This document shows, in pieces, positions 11,522 through 22,281 of a DNA stretch of 64,000 nt (positions within the stretch are counted from its first letter, which is position 1; the number at the start of each line of letters is the position of its first letter). Position numbers and translations under genes: made by a program. The stretch is taken from contig NC_133536.1 of the NCBI RefSeq assembly GCF_048544455.1, forward strand, positions 169,280,325 through 169,344,324. The letters run 5' to 3'. The notes under the pieces were generated by a model. It had not been told where the DNA came from and did not search any database. It saw only the letters and a program-made list of their open reading frames with translations. The DNA is from Silene latifolia. Lineage: Eukaryota > Streptophyta > Magnoliopsida > Caryophyllales > Caryophyllaceae.

Positions 11522-14500
11522 CGACGATTCCGGCACCTAAAACTAATGAACCCAATGAACTTAGGAAGTCTAAATAAAATGAACCCGGGGAGAGTTGTTT
11601 GGAGCTACCGCAAAGACTTGGGAGACGTCCCGAAGTCGCATTAAGGCCCTTACGGTCTCAAGCCGGTCACATGGGGAGGGGGGAGGACTGTTGTATGTCG
11701 AGTCATGTATGTGTGTGGTACTTGGAACTTGAATGGTTGGATAATGCGGTATGAGAAGTGGTATGTGGAAACATGTGAAAAGCGTGGCGAGATTTACTGA
11801 TTTGAATTTTATTTATGTAATATGTTGGCATGTTAAGTATTTATTATGTGGCTTTCAAAAGGGTAGTGGTACATGCATATATGATCATGATGATGTTAAT
11901 GTTTGGTTGTTGGTAGTAGCATGTGATTAAGGTCATGCGTCTATATATATATGAATGTTGTGTTTAATTTTCATGTGAGTATGATAAGAGTTCAATTATG
12001 TACTGCTTTCTTAAAGTATTGAGTTGTTGTTGTTGCCTTATGCATGTTCAAATTGTTTGGGTTTAGAAAATTTGATTTGTATGAAGATCGATTACGGAAG
12101 GGTTGTCTTAAAACTGTCATAAGTCGAGTTCTAGAAATGATATTGCTGTAATTCCAATTGGAGGTGATAGCTTGTCTTCTTAAGATTCTTAACGATAGGT
12201 CACACGCCTAAAACAACCAAGTAACGAGTGAGATATGACTGTTTTACGAAAACTGAACGATGCTGAGAACTGTGTTGGTACTCGATCGAGTAAAGTAATA
12301 CTCGACCGAGTAAGGGCTACTCGGCCGAGTATTCTCAATACTCGAACAAGTAATCCTCTGTGATAATTGTGTTCGCTTTTGGAGTCGAAAACTCAGCCGA
12401 GTAATATAGTTACTCGACCGAGTATCCTGTACTCGACCTAGTATGCTATGTACTCGACCGAGTACCTCAGTGGGCGGCCATTTTGAGTCGGTGGCTATGT
12501 TTTTACCTTAATTTTTAATCGGTGGCTATGTTCTTACTTTTGTTATGAGTCGGCGGCTATGTTCTTACATTTGTTGTGAGTCGTGGGCTATGTACACATG
12601 TATGTTTTGGGTCTTAAAGCATTCTTTATAAATGTGACGGTCTTGATACGTAAGTTACCGGATGTTATGATATGGAGAATTCCGGCTTATGAGGAAGACA
12701 TGTGTTAATGTGGTTGTAAGAAATAGTGGAAAAAGGAAAGGGAAGAATGATGAGCTAATCGAGGTAAAGAGCATGTTTTGTGAGATATGATGAGTGATAT
12801 AGTCGTGTGTTGAGTAATATAAAAGTAAGTGTATATCGACAAGGGTGAAGTGAGTGTAAAGAAACGTGAGAATAAAAGATTGGGATGAGGAATATGAATA
12901 GTGACATAGTGGTATGTGTAAGGATTTATGGAGAGAGACGGTTAGGATTGTGTTGCTTAAGGATATATGTAATGAAGGGTTGCTTTAGAGGGATGAAGTA
13001 GAGGGGTATATAGTGAATGTAGATGGAGTTATGTCGCGATGTGGATTTGTAGATAGTGACTGAGTTTAGGAATTTGGAATATTAAGGGGTGAGTCTAGTG
13101 TGTAATTCTTTGGGAAGTTAACGGTATGAGGTAAATTGTTGGTTTTCTAGAGATACGAAAGGGAGATACGACTAATTGAAGAGTAACTGTTAGTGTGTGG
13201 ACTTGATGGTGACAATGGGAGTGAGAAGCAAGATGAGAGAGGATAAATGATAAGAAGACTGATAAGATATTGATATGAATTAATGGAATTAGAGTTGTGG
13301 AGCTATAGGAAAATAAACAAATTACTAAAGAGTTAGGTAGAAAGAGAAAGGAGATGAATTATTTATTGGTTTTATTGAGTAAAAAGGGGGGAAAAAGGGA
13401 TGGAAGTAAGTTGAGAGAACGTTGACTGGAGTTAAGGAGCATGAAGGTAGGAAATTATGAAAATGTACGATAGCCTCACTAGAGGGTGTGAGTTGATGGT
13501 TATATAGGAGTGCAAGACAACGTGTTAGTCGTGAGTTTCGAGGTATTAAGGGAGTATGAAGCTTGTAGAATGTTTGCACGGTCTGAGATTTTGGTGGAGA
13601 GTTAGGTGACGATACGATAAAGGATAGAATTGGGAATAATGTTGAGGTAGATTTTGTTGATGGATTGGATGTTCGTTATTTGGGATGATAACCAAAGAGA
13701 GGGAACAAATTGTTATATTAAGAAGTGATAGTAAGAGAGTAGTCACATGAAGGATGTTGGTGTCATAGTTTTGTCACTAGTGGTTGAGGATGATGTTACT
13801 TTAGGGAAGTTAGTCGTTCTAATGAGGTTGATTTTGTGGAGGTGATTAGTATGTTTGGTTGTGAAGGAGTATATGATGTGGATATATGAGGTGTTCGCTG
13901 GAATTTGAGTACTGATGTTATGGCTACATTTGCCTGAGGGGTGATAATTGTGTGTATGAGAGGATATGTTATGAAAGGCACCTGAGTTAATTCCGGATGA
14001 GAGGTATTCATTGTAAAGTGATAACTTACGTGATCAGTATTGGCTAGTTAGATTCGATTATGGGTCCGTGAGGTGTGTAAAGCTTTGTGTGAGGTCCTGA
14101 CCTCACGAGTAATGGTGTGGTGTGATTGTTACGAGTCGTTATATGTGTGTTCCGCGTCTTATGTCATACTTATATGTGTATGTATGATATATGTATGTAA
14201 TGGTGTGAGGTTCCCGCCTCAAGAGTAGTAGTATGGATGGTATTCATAAGGCTATTATCTGTTATTCCATGTAGGATTGAATTTTGATCTAGTAAAGCGG
14301 TTTTAATGAAGTCTTCTGGTCAAGGAAGTTGTGCTGAGTCAATGTTATGAGATTCTAAAAGTTGCGATGGTCATCGATGTGGTTATTGTGTACTTTGCAT
14401 GGTAATTCGTGTTGTGATACGAGTATTTTCGTGCCGTCAAAGATTATTGTTTGTTTACTGCTATCTCCTGTCAGTGTCGGTCGGGGCATATAGACCGTGT

Positions 14501-15654
14501 TTTGTTTCCCGATGTTCCTTACCAGTGTCAGCTTGGGAGTGATAATAAAGTATGACATGAGAGAGAGTTGGGTATGGTGCTGTTGTTGTCATGGCATAGT
14601 AATATTCTGTTAATGGGACACAGTTGTGAGAGGTTGATGGAGTACTTTTGATCTTGTTTTAGATGAGGCATTGGTGGACATAGTTATGACAAGAGAATTG
14701 TGGAGCATGTGTGGTATTGAACTAGAACTACATGTGGTTTAACACCTTTTCTTGGGACAGCGAGTACGGAGTTTTGTGACTTAGCATCATGTCAAGTTAA
14801 TGGTGAGTTTTGTGGTAATAAAGGAGATGAACTTGAGAAGCTAATGTGAGTATGTGTAATGATTATGGATTGTGAGATAAGATTGTGGAGATGAGTGTAT
14901 ATGTATATAGAAGTATGTCGTTTTGTGGTAATGTAGAAGATATGGAGTAGTGGTTATACTGAGGATTTTATGATATATGTTATGGGAGTACAGAATAATG
15001 GAGGCACGAGAACTGTTAGTGAAAGAGAGTCATGGATATAGGAATGGTTGTAGGTCTTAAGGTTGTAGTGGGTTATCGTTGACATGCGATGGTAATGAGG
15101 TTTATGGGGGGGGTATAGCAAATGACCTAGTATTAGTGAGTTACGAGGACGTAACATTTATCTTAAGAGGAGTAGAAAGGGAAAAGAGAGTTTGATGGTT
15201 GTATATGTTATAGCACATTTGGAAGTTTGAGTGTTGGTGTAGAGTAAAGGATGGATTCGTGTTATGGTTGATTTTAATACAGGTAATGACAGTGCTCGTA
15301 GTAGTATGATGTTTAGGAGTGTGAGTAAAATTCGATAGTATTAACGGATTGTGTGAGGATGTTTATGTGTGTGAGTAAACTTCGAGGACGAAGTTCGTTC
15401 TAAGGGTGGTAGAATGTAACATTCCGTCTTGATGGTTGATCTTGACCGGTGGATTGTCTTGGTATTGAGTTGCTAGTGAGTGTTATAGAAGTGAGACAGA
15501 GTTGGCAACATTATACTGTGGTTATTTGGTAATATTATAGAGTTAGTATTGAGAGTATATGCTGTAGTTGGGACGATATCGTGAGTCATGTTGTGGAAGT
15601 AAGTGTGGTTGGTAGACCTAGTGTTAGACGTCCAGGTTTCATAGGTTGAGTTAG
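11522..15654 (+). other. LARD interior, non-coding
   Basis: G/T-rich sequence on the plus strand with no retroviral protein motif in any frame. Short antisense frames (13325-13746, 13796-14011, 14355-14558) are Thr/Pro/Ser/His-rich by-products of this base bias. A palindrome cluster lies at 12279-12464, and a PPT-like motif at 15378-15409 duplicates the genuine one. Confidence 0.65.
12279..12464. repeat. TACTCG-NN-CGAGTA palindrome cluster (internal copy)
   Basis: Eight copies of the LTR motif lie about 770 bp after the 5' LTR: TACTCGATCGAGTA at 12279-12292, then AC, GC and AA centres and variants, ending at 12451-12464. The same motif is clustered in both LTRs of the element. Confidence 0.88.
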
Positions 15655-15692
15655 AACTTCGGGGACGAAGTGATTTTTAAGGAGGGAAGACT
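15378..15692 (+). repeat. Duplicated PPT-proximal motif at the LARD 3' end
   Basis: AACTTCGAGGACGAAGTT at 15378-15395 is followed by CTAAGGGTGGTAG and TGTAACATT (15415). AACTTCGGGGACGAAGT at 15655-15671 is followed by TTAAGGAGGGAAGAC and the real LTR start TGTAATACT at 15692. The first is probably the end of an older or recombined LTR. Both carry the ACTTCG/CGAAGT stem typical of Tekay PPT regions. Confidence 0.7.
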
Positions 15693-17047
15693 GTAATACT
15701 ACAGATTTTATAGGCTGGTACTCGACCGAGTATGGCCTACTCGGTCGAGTAGAGTGTGTGTCGTGTAGCCTGTTTGGCTACTGCCCAGGAACACTCGGCC
15801 GAGTATGCTGAATACTCGACCGAGTAGTGGGTACTCGGCCGAGTATACTTTATACTCGACCGAGTATCCGGTCTGTCGGGTATTATTTTCGCGGTTTTGA
15901 TTAAAATGATTAGAGATTATTTATATAATCGTTTGTCAGTTTCTAAAGGCATTTTCTTCTAAAACATAAACTACGTTTCCCCCCTCCCCCTAATCATCTT
16001 CATCAATTCAAAGGCAAAGTTCATCGATTGTGGGTTCTAGCACCATATTCCGTGTCAGTCATCATAGTAAGTGTCTTATCTTTATTGATCTATTGTTGTT
16101 CTTATAAGTTAGCAAACCCTAGTTTGGATTAATTTGGGGGTTTAGGGTTTGCTCATCATATATGTGTTGATTGTTGATTACCATTGTTGTAGGTGACGAT
16201 GTGGTATTTGTTATGCATTTGTATGATTGATTGCAGCATAGCGGATTGCAAAAAGGTAGGGTTTCTCCTACTCAGTACTGTTAATTGATTAAGATTGCAT
16301 ATGTTTCATATTTGATGTTATCTGCAGATCATCGGAGGATGGGTGTTGTGGTGACGGTGTTGGTGTGGTTGTGATGTGACAGTTGTGGGGTGTGACAGCT
16401 GTGATGCTGTAGTGTGTGTGATTGTGGTGGAGTCACTTGCGGGAGTGGTTTTACACCCTAGTTCGCCCTCCGTGGAACCCGTCACGGGAGGGGATGTGCA
16501 CATTAAGGGACAGGGATTGTTAGTCGCTCGTTGATGAGCTGGACTTGGTGGGGATGGGCTACGGTCCCCCACTGGCGGAGTGGATTACCTGTTGCGATGG
16601 GTAATCTGACAGGGTTACACACTTCGGTGTGTAGTCGGTTACTGTGGAGGATGATCAGCCGGTTACATTGTTTGTTTGTCTTATCTTGATTGAACGGTAC
16701 TGACCCCGTGCTGTTTTTTTGTAAAACCTGCGGTGATCCATTCGGGGATGGTGAGCAGATTATGACAGGTAATGCAGATGTTTAGCTATAGGACATCGTG
16801 GGAGTCATCACTTCGAGTCTAGCTTCCGGTTACGAGTTTAGTCATCTTTGATTTCGATTGTATTGAGGCCCTTACACTTTTATTTTGGGTTGGTCTGAGA
16901 TAATGTAATCGTTAAACTCTTTATACTTTAATATAGTTTTTTTGGATTGTTGCTTTTGATATACTAACCTCGGGCAACCGAGATGGTAACAGCTTCTCAT
17001 GCTAGGGTAGTCCTTAGTAAGGTACCTTGGTATGAGGGGGTGTTACA
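15692..17047 (+). repeat. LARD 3' LTR
   Basis: This is an uninterrupted LTR of 1,356 bp. The palindrome cluster is 15719-15869, the hairpin near the end is 16967-16984, and the end is GGGTGTTACA. TSD CCGGT follows. By eye it differs more from its partner than the Copia LTRs differ from each other, as the nesting requires. Confidence 0.9.
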
Positions 17048-17052
17048 CCGGT

Positions 17053-18263
17053 GACCGGGACACGCCCACGACGTCACTAACACCCGAGGTACTCGTATCA
17101 CGTCCGTGGTACCGGGTCCTAGTGCGATTCGAGTCCCCTGCCAGACGTCGTGCTTTACCACACGAGTCTTTCCATAACCCAAGTACTAAATGTGTACATC
17201 CCCCTTGGAGTAGGAAGCTCCAAGGGTGACTTGAGCGGAAGACGGTTTTCCAACCGCCTTCCGTCTCCAAAATCGGAACCAGTAATCCTCTAACATTTTC
17301 CATTGTCCACTAAACCATGAACAAACTAACAAGTCCAAACAATACAACTATGCAACCATATTAGCAAAACAAGTACAATCATGCTCAACTCTTCACTAAT
17401 TCATTTCTTCTCATTTAATTGCTCTTTAACATGTTATAATGCAATGTAATCATCTTTGTGACAATTTACCATCCTCATCTTAACCTAATTACCATGAAAT
17501 CATCTTATATGATAAACCCTAATTACCAAACATGTTATAATGCAACTATCATGAGACAAATGCAATTAATGATAATAAATGCACAATTAAACACTAATAT
17601 CACCGTAGCTAAGTAGGGAAAACCCTACCTCAAGCTTATCTTCACAAATACACAACCTACTCACTAGAAATGCTCCTCAATGAAGCTCCCTTCACATATT
17701 AATTACTACAATCAATACTACAATCTATTATAATAACCATACTAATTAAACCCCTTAAATATCCCCTTTAATTTATACAACTTAATTAAGTATAGAGTAA
17801 TCTACTAACTAAATAAGATTGTTAAGGCAAGATTAAGGGGAAGAAGGAGTGTAGATCAACTTACAACAAAGTGGAAGAACAAAGGAGGCAAGAATCTTCT
17901 CTAGAGAATTAGGGTTTTGAGAGGGTTTGTTGGTGAAGGATTTCGATAGATGCTGGGGGAGTTTAGAGAGTGGTGTGAATAGTGTTTGAGAAGGGTTTTG
18001 TGTAGGAAATCTGAAGTGACAAGGTTCTGAAAGCGACATCTCACCACCAATCTCTCCGTATAAGCCGTACTCAACCGGCACTTGGTCGAGTGTCCGGTCC
18101 ACTCGATCGAGTGGAAGCTCCACTCGGTCGAGTGACCATCTTTACAAGCTTCCAGAATACTGTCAAGTGGCACTCGCTCCTTCACTCGGTCGAGTGGGGC
18201 TCCACTCGGCCGAGTGAATCGCATACTTGATCGAGTCTAGTCTATATAAATGTGGGTATTACA
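17053..18263 (-). repeat. Tekay 3' LTR, proximal part
   Basis: Continuation of the minus-strand LTR from 1387. It starts on the minus strand at 18263 with TGTAATACCCACA. Its motif cluster is at 18079-18237. With 883-1387 the LTR is about 1.7 kb. Antisense frames at 17043-17303 and 17833-18224 are not genes. Confidence 0.82.
18079..18237. repeat. CACTCG-NN-CGAGTG palindrome cluster
   Basis: Copies lie at 18079-18092 (one mismatch), 18100-18113, 18121-18134, 18183-18196, 18203-18216 and a degenerate one at 18224-18237. The inner ten bases match the LARD motif, but the outer T...A pair is C...G. Confidence 0.88.
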
Positions 18264-18283
18264 ATATTCCCCCTTAAAAGGAA
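18264..18283 (-). other. Polypurine tract of the Tekay element
   Basis: The minus strand reads TCCTTTTAAGGGGGAATAT directly before the LTR. It is preceded by GAACTTCGGGGACAAAGTTC, the Tekay-type PPT-proximal motif. Confidence 0.75.
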
Positions 18284-18502
18284 CTTTGTCCCCGAAGTTC
18301 ACACCTGACACTCTAAGAGTCAAAATTCTAATCCCATGAAATTCTCAAAGTGAAAGGCGGTAAGTCGGGTATCATGAAACTAGTATGCTATGACCAACCA
18401 AAATTTATAAGGCTAAGTAGAAGGATTAAGAAATTCGTATTATTTGTACTTGCGTAATACGCCCTACCCCTCTAGAAACATGGTTACGACCTCGTAACCG
18501 AC

Positions 18503-18895
18503 TTATACCTGTTCGAAAAAGTGAGGGTATCGTTCCTTCATGTTTTCCTCGGCCTCCCAAGTGGCCTCCTCAACAAGATGGTTGGACCATAACACTTTCA
18601 CCAAGATCGTCTCGCCATGTCTTGTCTTCCTAACCTTTCGGTCTAGGATTTCCTTGGGTGTTTCCACATACGTCAGGGCATCATCGAGTTCGATCATCTC
18701 TACTTCGAGCACATGAGAGGGGTCACTTATGTATTTACGCAATTGAAACACGTGAAAGACATTGTGAACTCGGTCCAAGGCCGGTGGAAGTACTAAGCGG
18801 TAGGCCACTTCCCCGACTCTATCCAAAATTTCATAGGGGCCAATGAACTTTTGGCTCAACTTGCCTCTCTTCTCAAATCTCATGACTCCTCTCAT
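18503..18895 (-). pseudogene. pol: Tekay integrase C-terminus with chromodomain
   Basis: A 130-codon frame. The first part is the integrase C-terminal barrel region (SQKFIGPYEILDRVGEVAYR; LDRVHNVFHVFQLRKY). A chromodomain follows from about residue 79: PKEILDRKVRKTRHGETIL, then VKVLWSNHLVEEATWEAEEN. In chromoviruses this domain helps target integration to heterochromatin. The stop at 18503-18505 is the natural pol end, about 220 bp before the PPT. The upstream link to the integrase core (18896-19068) is broken by frame changes. Confidence 0.88.
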
Positions 18896-19068
18896 GGGTG
18901 AAACTTTGAGTAGTACTTTGTCTCCTACCGCAAAGGCGCAAATTCAGTAACACTTCTCCTCAAATCGGCGTAACTCTTTTGCCTATCTCGTGACGCTCTC
19001 ATCTTCTCACAGATTACATGGATTTGATCAATCATGTCTTGAATCATTTGGGGTCCCAATAGCATGGC

Positions 19069-19922
19069 TTAGGTGCTATCATCCCAACATATCAGGCTGC
19101 GGCAGTTTCTTCCATATAAAGCTTCAAATGGTGCCATGCCAGCATGGTAGCTATTGTTGTAGGAGAACTCAATCAAGTGTAGCCTTTCTTCCCAAGAGCC
19201 TCCAAATTCCAAGACACAAGCTCTCAACATATCCTCTAATGTTTGGATGGTCCTCTTCGTTTGTCCATCTGTTGCCGGGTGAAAGGCCGTACTCATCTTC
19301 AATTGAGTGCCCAAGGACTTTTCTTGCCAAAATCTTGAAATAAACCGCGAATGTTGGTCCGATACTATGTCCTTTGGAAACCCAAGAAGCTTGACCACAT
19401 ATTTGTAATAAGCATTAGCCAACGCTACCTTACTCCAAGTGTCCTTCATTGCGATGAAATGAGCCGACTTGGTCAATCTATCCACAATGACCCAAATCAT
19501 GTTGTTCGGATCCTCTTTTGGGTTCTTGGTAGTCCAACTATGAAGTCCATAGATATCGACTCCTACCTCCATTCCGGTACATCTAAGGGTTGTACGTTCC
19601 CTTGAGGTCTCTTGTGTTCTCCTTTCACCCTTTGCCAAGTCAAGCACCTTGCCACGAACTCCGCCACCTCCCTCTTCATATTTGACCACCAAAATGTTTT
19701 CTTGAGGTGTGTTGTGGGCTTCATTCATAATCTTCTTCTTAAGCTCATCATCATTCGGTAAACACCACCTCCCCTTGAACTTAAGACTTCCATCCTCGTG
19801 TAACTCGAATCTCGAGGGTTCTCCCCTTTCTAGTGTTCCCTTCTATTCTTGAATTCTCACATCACTTGCTTGCCTTCCCAGGATTTCATCATATAACTCG
19901 GGCTCTAAGGTCAAATTTCCCA
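19069..19922 (-). pseudogene. pol: Tekay integrase zinc-binding and core domain, degenerate
   Basis: The frame at 19069-19728 reads the integrase core: WVIVDRLTKSAHFIAMKDTW, then the second catalytic Asp region IVSDQHSRFISRFWQEKS, then TAFHPATDGQTKRTIQTLED. The third acidic residue of the DDE triad is normally Glu (GQxERTIQ); here it is Lys. The first-Asp region is out of frame upstream. Codons up to 19922 continue the H2C2 side (GNLTLEPELYDEILGRQASD) until the CACTA TSD. This integrase cannot be active. Confidence 0.85.
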
Positions 19923-19954
19923 CACTAATGGACAAAACCCCTATTGCGTTAGTT

Positions 19955-20400
19955 GTATAGGGCCTTTTGAGTTGGTTTTGGATTGACGTATATCGAGGGG
20001 TCGTATTTCATATGCGTCAGTTGTGGAACTGATGCAAATATTCAACATTAGCGTCAGTTGTGTTTTAAAAACCGACGCAAATAGGTAGTATTTGCGTCAG
20101 TTCCTACAATAGAATGGATGCAAAAAGTTATTACAACTGACGCAAATAGTTATTATTTGCGTCCGTTCTACACATAACAGATGCATTTGCCTTATTTTTT
20201 TGCGTCCATTTTTTCATAAACTGATGCAATTGATATTTTATTTTAGCGCCAATTAATTTAACTATTTGCGTCATTTCTTTCCATAACTGATGTATTTGCT
20301 CTACTTTTCGCGTCATTTGAAGTTAGAACTGATGCATTTTACATTTCATTTTCGCTCCAATTTATTTCCCTTATCTGCGTCATTTCATTAAAGAACAATG
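19955..20400. repeat. CACTA left subterminal repeats
   Basis: Alternating TTTGCGTCAGTT and AACTGACGCAAA (with variants such as GATGCAAAT) form inverted pairs. Just inside, at about 20430, the palindrome CCGAAATTTCGG occurs within TTTGCTACCGAAATTTCGG. Confidence 0.85.
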
Positions 20401-21947
20401 CAATTGATTACTTTTTTTTTATATACAAAAATTTGCTACCGAAATTTCGGGACCACCTCCCCATAAAATTTTCATTCATACCAACTGCAACAAGAAATCC
20501 AATCAACCACTAATACATCACATGTAAAACAAGATTACATCTCATTCACCCCAAACGACGTTCCAAATACAATCCAATGTATAACTAATCCCACTGTGTA
20601 TAAACAATAAGCTGCCGAACCTTCAAATTTTGCCTCTTTAACATCTTTCTTATTACTTCCCTTGTCAAAAAATCCAAAACCCTTGTAAATAAATCAAATA
20701 ATTACAGAATTAGAAAAAAAAGTTACAAACCACAATTATAGAATATTATCAAATAGATGAATGAAGTTAACCCCCACATTAATTTTTATTCATGGATGGG
20801 TTTACGAAAGATGTAATTCTTATGATGCTTCTAATACTATCACAAAACTCACTAAAACAAAGATTTCTTAGCAGTCAAGGTTAATAATTCATTTCTCAGT
20901 GTATCCAAAGTAATATATTTCAAGGTTTACAGTCACCAAAAAAAACATAGAGTATAACATAAATTCAAAGTATCTAAAATACTCACTATAGCCACTAGCT
21001 TGTAGAGATGTTCCTTAATGAATGAGTTACTAAACAATCCTTAGCTGCCATTGTAATACAATAGTATACAAGTTTCTCAACTAAGCTGAAATATATGAGT
21101 AACAACTCACCCATTCCAACATCCTCATACTATCCAACATACAAATGAACAATATAATTTTTTATAACCAAAGATTTATAATAAAGTACATCATCATACA
21201 AAGCTGAGTGAGAGATTACTTGGTTTAAAGGCCAACAACGAACTACTATTTCTTCCGAGTGGTGGTTGTTTGGTGAAGCAACTTTCCTGCATACGACATA
21301 GAGAGGAAAAATGCATACTGAATCATCAAATATACCAAAGGAAATAATAAAAGCCTGCTGGTATTACTTGACACTCCCGGCTTCGGGAGTTTTTCGGATT
21401 AAAGTCGGTTAAAGAGAGGAAAAGTAAAGATGACGGATTAAAAGCCAACAACGAACTACTATTAGGCGGCGCTTTCAAATAACGCTGCATTTTAATAGGT
21501 GATAGAAACAAACTCAGCGTTTTTCGTGGTAAGCGCTTTCAAATATTTGTGACTTCACACATACACTATGTACAATGTGAAAGTAATCATCACATACTAT
21601 ATAATTCGATCAAAAGCAAAATAAAAATCTGGAATATGGAAAGGAAAAGTTAAAGAAAGGAAAAGTAAAGATGACGAAATCTTACAATTTGGCTGGAGTA
21701 TTAATTCTTAACGTTTCCGCATTTTCAAATCATTCGAGTATAGACATCTAGTAGCCCAAACTTCTCTAGCAAAATCCATGATATTGACATCGTTGAATTT
21801 GCAATATTATGCATTTTCAAAATCAATATATAGTATAAAAATTACTTGAAAAAAGAAAATAGACAATGAAAAGAGTTAACGTAAGACTGAATTACCTCAA
21901 AAAAAAAAATCTCAGACTAAAGAGTAGGAAAGGATAAGAGTTAGTAT

Positions 21948-22281
21948 GTTGTGCTGAGAATATCAGGATGAACATTGTACTCCATGGCGCAGACTAATGG
22001 TATAATTCCGTAGGGCAGAGCAGCCTGAAAATGATGCACCAAAATCGTATTTAAATAAACAAAAAATATACCATTAATTAACAAGATAGTAATAAATTAA
22101 GTATCTTGGTGAAGCTATTATACCTGCTCAATACCAATGTTTAAGAGCATGCCGCTCAACCCGACAGCAATCGAAGCAGCCCCCATGACAGCTGGACCCG
22201 TGATGAACCGCACCAGCGCCAAAACGGCAGCTATTGAATTTCCACAAGAAATGATTTTGTGTTGAAGTGCCCTGAACAAAC
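21948..22281 (-). pseudogene. Captured fragment of a PIN auxin-efflux carrier gene (two exons, one intron)
   Basis: On the minus strand an exon at 22281-22124 (158 bp, phase 1 start) reads [18 protein letters not shown] and then [20 protein letters not shown] 99-bp intron, GTATAA...TTTCAG, follows (22123-22025). The next exon starts at 22024 and reads AALPYGIIPLVCAMEYNVHP followed by DILST. These match the conserved C-terminal membrane region of PIN-FORMED proteins (for comparison [36 protein letters not shown]). The second donor is lost (ACATAC). The last PIN exon and all upstream exons are absent. The retained intron shows capture at DNA level. A functional carrier is not possible. Confidence 0.85.

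Larger units (their letters stand above)
1388..17047 (+). mobile_element. Tekay-like LARD (non-coding LTR retrotransposon), host of a nested Copia
   Basis: The ends are TGTAATACTAC and GGGTGTTACA. The flanking TSD is CCGGT at 1383-1387 and 17048-17052. LTRs are 1388-2040 plus 10807-11506 (5') and 15692-17047 (3'), each about 1.35 kb. The PBS is TGGTATCAGAGC at 11510-11521, complementary to initiator tRNA-Met. A PPT precedes 15692. Without the nested Copia the element is about 6.9 kb. The 4.2-kb interior (11507-15691) has no gag or pol signature in any frame; its only longer open frames are weak antisense ones. It must therefore use proteins supplied in trans, most plausibly from an autonomous Tekay relative. 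Confidence 0.88.

Noticed and set aside
13325-15157. Several 60-85 codon antisense ORFs in the LARD
   Set aside because: They follow from the G/T-rich plus strand and have no conserved motif.
20005-20400. Short repeats that look like a CRISPR array
   Set aside because: They are inverted and irregularly spaced CACTA subterminal repeats in a plant genome.
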